From Notospermus geniculatus (lineage: Eukaryota; Nemertea; Pilidiophora; Heteronemertea; Lineidae), in NCBI GenBank assembly GCA_002633025.1, contig NMRB01000149.1, forward strand, positions 502,049 to 566,048: a stretch of 64,000 bases of DNA, read 5' to 3'. Under the pieces are notes generated by a model. That model made no database searches. It had not been told where the DNA came from and worked only from the letters and a program-made list of their open reading frames with translations. Of this stretch, positions 13,301 through 23,409 are shown one piece after another (the stretch's first letter is position 1; each line of letters begins with the position of its first letter). The position numbers and the translations under genes were made by a program.

Positions 13301-15131
13301 CTTAGAGTCTTGTTTGTTTCAAGCATATTCAAGAGGGACCGGCCCCCTATGATGCCAACATTATTCCATCGCAAATCTGTGAAAAACAGTAAAGAAGTAC
13401 ATGTAGAAATTAACACAAGGGGTCCCTGAAGGAATTCTTAAGAAAGAAAGGTCTGCCATAGATGAAACTACAGTATGTGCGGAAATATTATGTGTCCCAC
13501 ATTGAATGCATCATAGCACCACAGCCACAACAAGGACACTGTTTCTTACTAATTGAAACAAGTGACTTAGTAACGAGCGAAATTGATGGAAAATGCTTAC
13601 CAAGATGAAGGAGTGTGGAGTTCCTCTTTAATGCTTGTGAAAGTTCTGTTGCCCCATCATGACTGATTTGATTGTTTCTGAGGTCCAAGGAAAAGAGCGT
13701 GCTATTTGCAGCAAGTCCATCACAAAATAAGGAGAAGGCATTCTCCAACATACCCAATGAATTCCATTCCAGGCATAAACTGGAAGAGAAAAAATCAACT
13801 CAGAGAAAAGAGAGACATTCAGGTTAATTCCCTTTTATACTGAATACTACAATTCAGAGCCAGTGACAGAGTGTTGTTTCAAAACAGTCATAACAACCAA
13901 TAGGCTACATGAGAGGTAATGAGAAGGTATTGATATTAATGTTCATTCCCCAACTTACTGAGTCAATACTGTGTTGTTTCTGAGCATCTTCCCCAAAGCT
14001 TCTGCACCAGATGCACGAATATTGTTACCCTGCAACAGAGACAATCGGTCAAATAAAATCACAAACAGAAGCTGCAAGAAATCAGATCATATTGTATAGA
14101 TTGGACTGCTGAAATGCTGACAGCATACATACCTTCAAATACAGCCTTTGACAAGCAACATTGGAAGAAAGGCCATGTGCAAGCACTTTAATGCCTAGGG
14201 TGGAGAGAGAGAATGTAAGGCATCAGTTATCGGAAATGTACAATGATTGGACATTACTAGATTGATGCTTTAGGCAGAATATTCAAAGAGCATCACCACC
14301 CTAAATTTTCTTCGGGAATACATGTATACTGGTAGTCTTCTGTGTCATAAATGCAACTTACCATCTTCAGTGATCATGCAATCATTAAGTCTGATTTCAG
14401 TGAACAAGCGGTCAGTGGACAGAAGCTTTCCCAAAACAGCACATGTTTTTGGTGTCAAACTGTTGGTAGACAAATTAAGTGATGGCCTTCCTCTTTTACT
14501 TGGACTGCCACTCGCACTGCAAAGAAATCCACAAGATAAACCAGTGCCCAATAATGGTATTGAGGTGGTCTGTAAAAAGAAAGTTCAAGACCAGTACAGT
14601 GGAACCTCTCTATTAAGGACACCTTCGGGACTGACAAATGCTGTCCTTAATTGAGAGGTGTCCTGATTACAGAGGTTAAAATGAATAGAAATGACCAGTT
14701 TGGGACTGAACATTGGTGTCCTGATTAGAGAGGTGTCCGCCTGGCAGAGGTGTCCGTTAAGGGAGGTTCCACTGTATATAGATCCTCATGGTCATATGCT
14801 TGCTGCATCTGCCATAAATACATTCATATGGAATGAAGTTTTCACAATGAGAACAGGTAAAAAATGTGTAGTAATGAAATAATAATACTGAATGGCAAAG
14901 TGACAACCAAAACAAGGCTAACACCAAAAAGATCTAAAACAGAAAACAGCCAATTTATGGACCCACACTAAGCTTATTAGCCAACTTACCTGTCATGCCT
15001 GTTAAGCTGTTTTAATACACAATCTTGTGTATCAATGTGGTACTCCTTACAAAGACGAAGGTACTGATGCTTGAACTCTTCCATAATTGATTGCTTTCAC
15101 TGGGTTATCACTAATCAGGTCATAAAGTAAC
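10377..15131 (-). CDS. LRRC45: LRRC45, leucine-rich repeat and coiled-coil centriole linker protein (complete, 16 coding exons)
   Basis: Coding exons: 15084-14990, 14516-14362, 14194-14133, 14029-13959, 13779-13601, 13376-13248, 13049-12937, 12740-12604, 12413-12278, 12147-12070, 11951-11840, 11646-11576, 11483-11298, 11179-11006, 10809-10662, 10543-10377. All junctions are GT-AG and keep phase; the sum is 2013 bases, 670 residues plus stop, the length I remember for human LRRC45. The start [15 protein letters not shown] matches the human MEEFRRSYSRLC. Leucine-rich repeats occupy about residues 35-230 ([33 protein letters not shown]), then a heptad-rich coiled coil ([19 protein letters not shown]) runs to the C terminus ending AILNYVKH. 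In vertebrates the protein sits at the proximal centriole end, acting in centrosome cohesion and ciliogenesis. The exon holding the ATG begins at 15131, and a non-coding first exon likely ends at 15609 (CAGCAA before GTAAGT). Confidence 0.96.
14598..14774. mobile_element. 177-base TA-flanked MITE in LRRC45 intron 1
   Basis: TIRs CAGTGGAACCTC and GAGGTTCCACTG (the right one with one extra G) are flanked by TA on both sides (596-597 and 775-776), typical of Tc1/mariner/pogo superfamily insertions. The interior repeats AAGGACA/GGTGTCC blocks. Related degenerate pieces occur near 2880 and 36828-36975. No coding capacity. Confidence 0.8.
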
Positions 15132-15608
15132 TGAAAAATGAGACAGCGGAATCAAACAAACTATGTAGCGATGGTAGGCCTAATATATTAAGTTAATAAT
15201 TAACGCAATCAACTATGATTTCATGACAACAGTCATCAACATCATATAAATGAGGCACCAACCACTGTTGATATACATGTATGACATGTCTGTAGTCTTT
15301 GATTGACAGGTTGTCTAGCAATCATGGGTTGGAAGTACAGCGAGGCTAGAAGCCTAGCCTCAGTACTGATATGACCGCTAGGTACAAACAAGTGCCTCAC
15401 TGCATAATAGGCCTACACTGTACATCACGACATGCACTGATACTCTACAGCTCAGTAGCCTATGCTAGTGTTAGGCCCAGTGATTGACTGTGGAGCAAAG
15501 TGGATAGGCCTAGGCCCTATTCTGGAAATGAAGGCCTCCACTCTGGACCTCCTGAAATTACTTAGGCCCAGCTAGGCCCCCTGCCCTGCAGTGCTTAGGC
15601 CTACTTAC

Positions 15609-16083
15609 TTGCTGCTGCTGCTGCTGCTGAGAGGCAAAAGCTGAAAGGCTGAAGATAGATAAGAAATTTGATGACTGCTTGTCTCCTTTTCCCGCAGTAT
15701 AATCCATGAGCCACACACTATATGACACATGCCTTTGGGGTAAACTCAAATTGTACGCACGCCAACGTGACCAAACTTGCCAAACACCTGCGCGGTCCCA
15801 AAAACAAAAGAGCAACGCCAACGAACGGCCAGGCAGGTCAGTTTGACGACGGCAGTAAATCTGGTAATTTCAGCTGTTAGGCTGAAACAAAATAAGGATT
15901 ATGCCTACCTGCACGAGAATATGGAACCTCTGTACATATGGCGTGGTGTTAAATGATGAAATCGGTACTAATTGGGTGGAATTACGGAATTATTTCCCCG
16001 TTTTTCTTCACAATTTTTGTTTACAGCCTCGGACGCCATCTTTAAAATTTGGTTGTCGTCGATCCTCCCTGCCGGCCTGAATT
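15609..16083 (-). promoter_or_regulatory. LRRC45 5' non-coding exon and upstream region
   Basis: A strong donor GTAAGT on the minus strand at 15608-15603 follows a (CAG)5 run and would pair with the acceptor at 15132. The exon's upstream limit is unknown. The stretch further up to the TIR element at 16084 is the LRRC45 side of a head-to-head gene pair with the CISD2-like gene. No core promoter motif was identified. Confidence 0.4.
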
Positions 16084-16836
16084 GGTAGTATGTAAACATT
16101 GAAACGTTTCAAAAGAAACGAGCCAAATGAAACGACCCAAAATGTTTTTAAAAATACGAAAAATCATAACAAAAATACCAAAAGCCTATATTATTTTACA
16201 TTGTATGAATAGAGGAATGTAGATTACCCGATGCCTTCATGATTTTTATCATCATTTTAGCTTTTTCTGCAGTTTCTTAGCCAGATTTAGGCTGCACTGC
16301 GGGGAACGATGTCACATTTTCCTCTCGCCAACCTCGCACCCCTCATAATGGAATGATCGGAATACGCTAATTGGTTGGAATGCTCATGGCTTATTATCTA
16401 TTCACAACTCGCATGCAAAGAGATGAAAAGCACAAAAATTGACACACAATATATGATAAATAAAAAGGCAATTTCCAGAGTGTTTGCGAATTTTCGAATT
16501 ACAAACACCAGCCAAATGTAAACAAAATCCGCTATCGATTCGCTTTAATAATCGCATAGAGAATTTCTGAAGCGACGACTTCCATATTTGGGATCGGACG
16601 TGAACATTGAATGAAGGGAAGCATGGTGTCATGTAAACAAAAACAACACGTGTGTTTTGAACGGGAGACGTGTGTTTTGAGAGATTTTAATGCTATTATG
16701 CGATGAAAGTGCCAAAAATGAACTGGAAATAACAAAATTACACCGTTTCTGCCATGCAACTTCAGATTTAGCATGTTTTTTGGGTCGTTTCATTTGGCCC
16801 GTTTCTTTTGAAACGTTTCAATGTTTACATACTACC
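16084..16836. mobile_element. 753-base non-autonomous TIR element between divergent genes
   Basis: Near-perfect terminal inverted repeats of about 59 bases (GGTAGTATGTAAACATTGAA..., one mismatch A/G) include an internal GAAACGTTTC palindrome. They are flanked by a perfect 9-base direct repeat GCCTGAATT (16075-16083 and 16837-16845). A 9-base duplication fits Mutator-like or Merlin-like transposases (established families), but no transposase is encoded and the superfamily is an inference. It sits between the 5' ends of LRRC45 and the CISD2-like gene. Confidence 0.92.
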
Positions 16837-17059
16837 GCCTGAATTGGCCATCCTGCAGTGTCTCCAGAGGCCGCAAACCGGAATCACCATTAGGCCTATT
16901 TGCCTCTACTTTTAGTGTGGTGACAGGCAAATAATTTCTTGTATCTTTTAGATAGTTTATGTGTTCATGTTTATGTATTTCTTTCCCAAAACATCTGTAG
17001 AAAATGCTGAGAATGAAGAGGGGCCGCTTCAATTTAGACCTACCCGACCAAAATCCAAG

Positions 17060-18628
17060 ATGGAAGTCATCGCCCACTTCTTTCGCGAAATTTTGCCAAA
17101 TTACCTGAAAAGTCTACCGATCCCATCATCATTCGGCGGTTTTGCGTCGATGACAGGTAGCCTCCTCTCTATTGCCAATTTACAATGTTTGATCATGAGG
17201 TGACTTCTCATGTTTCTCCCACAACACTTCACTTTTGATCGTAGGTTGTCGCAGTTCCAGCAGAGTTCGACACCGGATTTGGGTTTTATACACAACTCAC
17301 CCCTTCAGGAGGTCATTTCACTTTTTGAGCTGTGTGTGGCGAATTGACGACTAATTATCTTCTTTTCGAACTCGTCCATTTTTGATAAATTGTCATCAGT
17401 CTACACCATCACGGTAATGCGTGACTGTACATTCGCCTGTACAAAATGTAGGGCCCAATTTTCAAAAACTTTTAACTTCTTTTAAAAACTTTTAATTGAA
17501 AAAAATCCGCCATATTCATGTTGAACACACATAACTCGATATATTAAGGAAGAATTTAAATTTTTTTTTCAATGCTGAATTTGTACACAATTCTGTGTGT
17601 AAAAATTTGGTTTCCACAGAAGGTTTTCACGCTGTAGCGTGATTTCACGGCCTAGCGTGATGGTGTAGACTGGTCATGGGTCTCTTCAGCAACTTGCAAG
17701 GTACATGTTAGTTGCTTTTGAGAAATTCTTTTGCTAAATGAATGAAATTTGAGTGAGTCCTTTTTGACCCCTGGGCCTGGATGACTTCTCTCTCTGTGCA
17801 TGGCTGTGCTGTGCTCCACTCTACAGCCTACAGGGTGGCCCAGAAAAGTGTCCCTCGAACAAATAGTATTTCAATTGTTTACCTATATCGCTTGAGTAAA
17901 GAAGATTTTTTTTCTGGGCCACCCTGTAAGGCCTAAGAAAGAGTAGTATTTTTGAATGTATGCTTCACGCCTAGCAAGGACTATGTTGGAATGGAGACTA
18001 GGCAGCCTAGGTGGCACTGTGAGGAGTCGAGTTGGAGTGGATGGATTAGGACAGAAGTGGGAACGCCCTCTACGAGACAAATAAGGAGTTTTCTTATACG
18101 GCTTTTTACTTGCAGGAAAGGACTGGCTGGCTCTTGTCCCCTTAGTTGGAACCATTTCATTCGTAATCTTCATCACTGCTAGGGCCTTTGTCCCTGCAGA
18201 ATGCTCTGCAAAGAAAGGGTGTGTCAACCATAGTGTAAAGAAGGATCAACAGAAAGTTGCAGATACTGTTGACATCGAAGACATTGGTGAGAAAGCAGCA
18301 TTCTGTAGGTGTTGGAGGTCCAAGAAGGTGGGTATTGTCTCTCAGTGTTGTCTTCAATATATCTCCTCAGGATGGTTGCTTCCCAGTGTTTGCCAAGATA
18401 GGTTGGTTCCTCCTCTCTGTATGACCTACTTTCTTCCACAGTCACTTAGAGAAGATTGAGTCACACGAATGCCTCCAAGTTCCTAACCAAGACCCATGTA
18501 CTCCATGCTAATGCTAATGTTTGTTACTGTCTTTTTTCCAGTTTCCATACTGTGATGGCTCTCACAATCAGCACAACAAGGAATGTGGTGATAATGTTGG
18601 GCCTTTGGTCATCAAGCGATCCTCATAA
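17060..18628 (+). CDS. CISD2: CDGSH iron-sulfur domain protein, CISD2-like (complete, 3 exons)
   Basis: Exons 17060-17156, 18116-18327 and 18542-18628 join in phase (396 bases, 131 residues plus stop; human CISD2 is 135). Residues 1-32 ([18 protein letters not shown]) resemble the CISD2 N terminus rather than CISD1. A membrane segment lies at about 36-58 ([19 protein letters not shown]). The CDGSH motif [16 protein letters not shown] supplies the 2Fe-2S ligands Cys96, Cys98, Cys107 and His111, all present. The tail [10 protein letters not shown] is family-typical. CISD2 anchors in the ER/outer mitochondrial membrane with its cluster facing the cytosol and affects calcium and autophagy control. 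The first donor is GTAGCC, weaker than the others. Upstream in-frame ATG codons exist, but the chosen one matches the family start. AATAAA signals at 19826 and 19856 give a likely 3' UTR to about 19.88 kb. Confidence 0.95.
17397..17672. mobile_element. 276-base MITE in CISD2 intron 1 with 5-base target duplication
   Basis: TIRs read CAGTCTACACCATCACG at both ends, and further CGTGA-type repeats occur inside the right end. Flanks are a perfect GTCAT direct repeat (17392-17396 and 17673-17677). The interior is AT-rich with no ORF of note. Confidence 0.85.
17831..17926. mobile_element. 96-base mariner-type MITE in CISD2 intron 1
   Basis: TIRs CAGGGTGGCCCAGAAAA and TTTTCTGGGCCACCCTG are perfect and flanked by TA (829-830 and 927-928), as expected for Tc1/mariner integration. 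It is too short to code. Confidence 0.88.
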
Positions 18629-19880
18629 AGACTATTCCAGTTTCCTGTGTGATATTAATTAAAAGTTCATCATGATCTCCTGAATCACTAAAGCTAGCAC
18701 ATACCTAACACAGGGCTTCTGCAACAATATCCCCAAGACTCAGAGACATGACAAGAACTTTAAAAAGGAAAACCAACATTCTGGGTTATTTCATACTCAT
18801 TCTTGATATCTCCAAATGTGAATGAAGCTTTCCTCATAGTATAAGCCTTGCTAGCTCTGTGATTTTCTGGTAGTGGTGACTCAGTCTGATACAATCAGTC
18901 CTGCCACTTAATCTATGCAATATGGCTTGATATGGCATATTACTCTATAACTTGGCTTCTGAAAGTTGCTATGCTTGATTGCTTCATGCTGAAGTGAAGG
19001 CCTGTACAAATTTGGGACTGATGAACATTAGAAAAAATAGGCCTATGTATGTCTGACTTGCATCTAGACATCTCACACTGGTTTACCTGACAGGCGAAGC
19101 TAGTACATGTATATTCTGCACTGTAGAACTTGGTAGCTGCAAAAACACTGGTAGCAAGTTAACTGGTGTTATTGAGGAAGAGTTGATTCTGTCCTTGCAT
19201 GATATTTTAATATTGGGTGGTAGGAATACAGCAAGTATACAGTGTGAATTGTGCTAAATATTGGTTGAAAAATTGATAGGTAAATGTGCTGTTAAAACTG
19301 TATATCACTCACATTTGAAGATTCTGTAGAGATACTCATTTTGTGTTGTTCAATTCATATCCATGATGTCAGAGTATTAGTCTAGTGCTTTAGATACATA
19401 TGTACCAACTATACATGTAGGTTGTCATCTGCTATGCACAATGCATTGCAATGTTGCTGATTGTAGAAATGGTTTGTTGCGGTATTATTACCAGAGAGAT
19501 TGGAATCAAATCGTGTGTAATAGTGTAAACATGCATACATTGACTTTTATTGTGATATTTACATCATTTTGTGCCAACAGCCTTGACAGATGTAAATATG
19601 ACTTGCATAGTCAAGAATGGCTGCTAGATCTAGTTAGTGAGTGCATGTATGAGAAGAGGAATTGACGACTGCTCTTGGAATACTTGAATCGCAGGATTTG
19701 ATACATCAAGAAACAAAAGCACCCACCCACCCACCTGACAGCTTTTCTTCTTGGCTAATATCAAAATGATTGAATCTTCCATGTGATGTGATGATTTAAG
19801 TATGACTTTGATAACAAAAAAGAAAAATAAAAAAAGGCTAATAATGGCAATGATAAATAAAAGTAGTCTTGTAGTGATAA
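18629..19880 (+). other. 3' untranslated region of the CISD2-like gene
   Basis: AT-rich sequence after the stop codon, without a convincing gene, ending at tandem AATAAA signals (19826-19831 and 19856-19861). The 3' limit is inferred from these signals only. Confidence 0.55.
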
Positions 19881-19889
19881 CTTCTTTGT

Positions 19890-20438
19890 GTATTATGATT
19901 CTATCTGGAATTCAACTTGGTCTACAGCTTGGTATATTGAGTTGAAACCCTCATTGACACCACTACGTTGGGTGCTTACTCTACATTACTAATATGCGTA
20001 GCTTAAAGGTGCTGTTATTATGTCCGGGAGTGAGGAGTGAAAGATTAACATAAGAACATAAGTCAATGATAATAACAGTTCCCTTCCGTCAGTCCCGTCA
20101 CACTCATCCGTTTCGTGACATGCATGCAGTTCCATTACCGGTAGGAAATATCGGTTATTTGGGACAGTCTACAGAATGACACTCGTTAATAAATGTCCCT
20201 GCCGTGGGGTTTGCTTTGTCTCTCCACCTACAAGTGCAGAGCTCCCGAAGGCCACCGCGAAATGTCCTGTTTCGTTCCCCGTCACGTCGCCATCGGGCAA
20301 AAGATCAAGCGTTCGCGTTAGTCTCCTCGGAGCTCTCTATTCTGTCACGCCGCATTACGTTGGCCTACTTATCATGAAACGAAAAGACAGCTAACAAAAT
20401 TCAGTTTCTTGCATTACAGAGACATGCAAAATTCCACT
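19890..20438. other. Intergenic spacer, nothing recognised
   Basis: Lies between the CISD2 3' end and the convergently oriented GPCR stop codon. A 72-codon ORF here has no protein-like features that I recognise. Confidence 0.5.
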
Positions 20439-21467
20439 TTAAGAGGCATCCTCGCCAGAATTAGTCTCATTCTTTTCGCCACAGCAGAATTTCTTCATCA
20501 TTTTCTTCAAAGATCGACGAAATCTCTCGTTAAACAAAAGGACATAGAAATTCAACTGGATATGTGCGGTCGATACAAAATAGGCCGTCTTGAAACTGGC
20601 ACGGTACGGGAAAAAATCCTCTTCACGATCGCTGAAGACATACCAGTAGATGCGTTGGATTGGTATAGCCAAGTGAATCAACATGAACAAGAATGACACA
20701 TGAAAAACCATCGGAATCGTCGATGTTTCGTCCACGTTGCTTCTCCTCGTAGCCGCAACTTTCTTCCTCGCCGTCTGTTTGTGAATCATCACAGCGATTG
20801 TCACCAATATGATGACCCATGGCAGCGCGAGGTCCACGACATAAAACGCCCATTCCGCCGCAACCAGTACCAGGTGCAGTAATGTACTGTGGGTAAATTT
20901 ACAGGGAGATAATGCGTGTCCAAGGTTATTTCTTTCATTTCTGAATGTCATTGAAAAGATTTCTGGTGCCAACAACATGATATGGATGATTAAGTTGCCG
21001 AAAAGGAACTGCTTGGCTCTTTTCTTGGTACAACAGGTCTTAATCCGGGCCGGGAAGAAAATAGTCACGAGACGGTCAAGATTGATGAAAACGATGCACC
21101 ACGCCGCCATGAAAGATGGCGTCTTGCTGGCGGTGATCAACTGGCAAAATATCGTCCCCCAAGATTCGATTAGTTTGTTCGCATGATACATGACTAAACA
21201 CATGACATGATGTACGTTATCAAGCAAGCAGACGACGGCCAAGATCTTGAAGTGAAGAGCCAACACTGCTTCTCGTGGGTTTGTCCAACCCCGATGGAAT
21301 GTCAACCACAAAAAGGTGTTCCCGACGCTGCTGAGTATGATAAGAAGAACGGGTAAATAGAGTGTCAGTACTCGAAACCAGATCACATAGGCGTAGTCGC
21401 CATCAGAACCGCTGTACCCAGAAGAATTCGTTCCAGGATTCATTCTTGCAGGTTTCTTCCTTGTCAA
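20439..21467 (-). CDS. Rhodopsin-like (class A) G-protein-coupled receptor, intronless
   Basis: A single 342-residue ORF with seven hydrophobic segments (about 28-55, 72-95, 108-130, 150-172, 205-230, 252-277, 284-312). Class A landmarks: GN in TM1 (49-50), extracellular W103 and TM3 Cys108 paired with ECL2 Cys189, prolines in TM5 and TM6, and an ER-F-R-R helix 8 followed by a possible palmitoylated Cys pair (328-329). An N-glycosylation site lies at NSS (14-16). Departures: the DRY motif reads LDRLV, and the NPxxY region of TM7 reads LNFYVLLF without the proline. The ligand is unknown; general appearance is that of the many orphan peptide-type receptors expanded in marine invertebrates. The start chosen is the first ATG of the ORF. 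It is a receptor at the plasma membrane by family; coupling cannot be predicted. Confidence 0.85.
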   Translation of the reverse strand: MTRKKPARMNPGTNSSGYSGSDGDYAYVIWFRVLTLYLPVLLIILSSVGNTFLWLTFHRGWTNPREAVLALHFKILAVVCLLDNVHHVMCLVMYHANKLIESWGTIFCQLITASKTPSFMAAWCIVFINLDRLVTIFFPARIKTCCTKKRAKQFLFGNLIIHIMLLAPEIFSMTFRNERNNLGHALSPCKFTHSTLLHLVLVAAEWAFYVVDLALPWVIILVTIAVMIHKQTARKKVAATRRSNVDETSTIPMVFHVSFLFMLIHLAIPIQRIYWYVFSDREEDFFPYRASFKTAYFVSTAHIQLNFYVLLFNERFRRSLKKMMKKFCCGEKNETNSGEDAS

Positions 21468-22259
21468 AATGGTGTCGGTGAAGTTCAGGACGAAGCCGTC
21501 TAATCTGGGACGAAGAGTTATACCACAGCGCCAAGCTCATGCACTGTTGATATCCGCAAAGGCAGATCAGTTGCTCTGCAGACTGTTGCTTTCCTCAAAG
21601 AAATGTCACCAATGCAGAAGATACATGTATCAGCAAATTCTTACAAGACGGTTCACAAGAAAGGGAAGTCGACGACCTTCCCAAGCACGTATGGCTTCCT
21701 CAGTGCTCTAAGATGAAATGTTGCCCATCTGAACTCGTCATTGGGGACACCCAATATGCCCGTCAGGTGACGGTCCTCTCCCTTGTTTATTCATGACATT
21801 CAATTAGCAAATGGTATCACAGCCCACAGGATACAACTGCTGCCCTCATCACAATGGTAAACAGAAAGTTAGGGGCCCCAAGTGTCAAGTAAACTACGCC
21901 ATTGGGCGTGTCCACTCTCAGGTCTATCATCGGAATAGACTCTAAACTGCGATAGTTGTAGCATGGCGCTGTCCTCAGCAGCATGCAGTAACAATCTGTT
22001 GTTGGTCCTACCATCCGTTGGATGAGAGCCGATTGTCGGGGGACACCATATCTGATTCTAGATGTAATTCTAGTGGGAGTCTGCGTTGTTTTTTATTGAT
22101 GAAGCCTGAATGTTGCGTGTGGATCGAGATTCCATTTCAACTTATTTATTTTTGGGGCGTGTTGCAATGCCACCCGTGTTCCTGATGCAGACGACATGAC
22201 GTAACGTTAGGCCTACCGGTAGATACCTCAAACTCTTCTGCACTTGTTTGTCAGACTAA
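21468..22259. other. Upstream region of the GPCR, no gene recognised
   Basis: Probably the GPCR 5' UTR/promoter followed by intergenic DNA. Short ORFs on both strands show no recognisable domain or splice structure. Confidence 0.45.
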
Positions 22260-22409
22260 AGCCTAGTTTATACTTCGACGCACGACCATCGGCGTCCGAC
22301 GCGCGATCAAAATCTGGACGCCGACCTAATGAAGTAGGCTTATGTCGGCATACAGATTTTGATCGTGCGTCGGACGCCGATGGTCTTGCGTCGAAGTATA
22401 AACTAGCCT
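22260..22409. repeat. 150-base palindromic element (fold-back MITE)
   Basis: Arms of about 57 bases (GCCTAGTTTATACTTCGACG...) match as an inverted repeat with only a few mismatches, separated by about 35 bases. The 76-codon ORF on the minus strand is a shadow of this palindrome. Confidence 0.9.
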
Positions 22410-22683
22410 GAAGCCGCTCGCCTCTTGATAATCTGTTGGGCGTTTCCTGCACCAACATGCCAACGAAAGTTTTAAAAAGATTTTATTATATGTACATAGT
22501 TTATTGATACAATCTGCAAGATTTTAGCTATTACAACGTTGTCATCTACGTCTTTATAGAGAGGTTGAGATCTAGCACATTTACACTGTGCGTATACCTG
22601 AAATGGGCATTCTATCATCGATGCCGATTTTGATGTAACTAAATCGTGAAGTCTCTAAATCTGAAACTCTGATGATCATAGAT

Positions 22684-23168
22684 AGAACACCAACAACCAA
22701 CCATTGTTGGGAAGTCGAATGTAGGCTACACCAACAACGATGCATAGGCTACACCAACAACCGACCATTGTTCGCCGCCGAAGTCAAGTAGATGTAGCCT
22801 ACACCAACAACCAACCAATCATTGTGCGGAAGTCGGGTAGATGTACGCCAACAACCAACCAACCATTGTTCGGAAGTAAAGTAGATGTACACCAACAACC
22901 AACCAACCATTGTTCGGAAGTAAAGTAGATGTACATCAACAACCAACCAACCATTGTTCGGAAGTAAAGTAGATGTACACCAACAACCAACCAACAATTG
23001 TCCGGAAGTCAAGTAGATGTGCACACCAACAATCAACCATTGTTTGGAAAGTCGAGTAGATGTACACCAACAACCAACCATTGTTGGGAAGTAAAGTATA
23101 GATGTACACCAACAACCAACCATTGTTCAGAAGTCGAGATATAGCCTACACCAACAACCAACCATTTT
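22684..23168. repeat. Minisatellite, ~44-base unit, about 11 copies
   Basis: Tandem units contain ACACCAACAACCAACC, then ATTGTTCGGAAGT, then AAAGTAGATGT. Units vary from about 42 to 48 bases, with one or two copies of the CCAA sub-repeat. The central units (22848-23000) are nearly identical, the outer ones more diverged. Overlapping ORFs on both strands are repeat artefacts. Confidence 0.95.
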
Positions 23169-23281
23169 CGGAATGGAGCAGAAAAAGTGCCCAAGTCAGC
23201 CAGAGAGTTGGGCCGATAACGTGCATGATCACTGTGACAAACATCCTTCTCACACTGACCAGGTGATCCTTATGAAAATCT

Positions 23282-23396
23282 TCATTTTACCATGGTAATT
23301 CTGAACGGTAAAGGACAGTTTACCATGGTATGACTGGCTTTCACCATGGTAAACCTTCTTTTACCGTTCAGAATTACCATTACCATGGTAAAATGG
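23282..23396. repeat. 115-base inverted repeat built on TTACCATGGTAA
   Basis: Outer arms TCATTTTACCATGGTAATTC and its near reverse complement, plus an inner pair of ACCATGGTA palindromes. It begins about 14 bases downstream of the death-domain gene stop codon and may lie in its 3' UTR. Confidence 0.85.
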
Positions 23397-23409
23397 AGAA
23401 TGACATGGC

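Noticed and set aside
22740-23123. ORFs on both strands in the minisatellite
   Set aside because: They only reflect a repeat unit free of stops; repeating HQQPTN / GCWCTS patterns are not a protein family.
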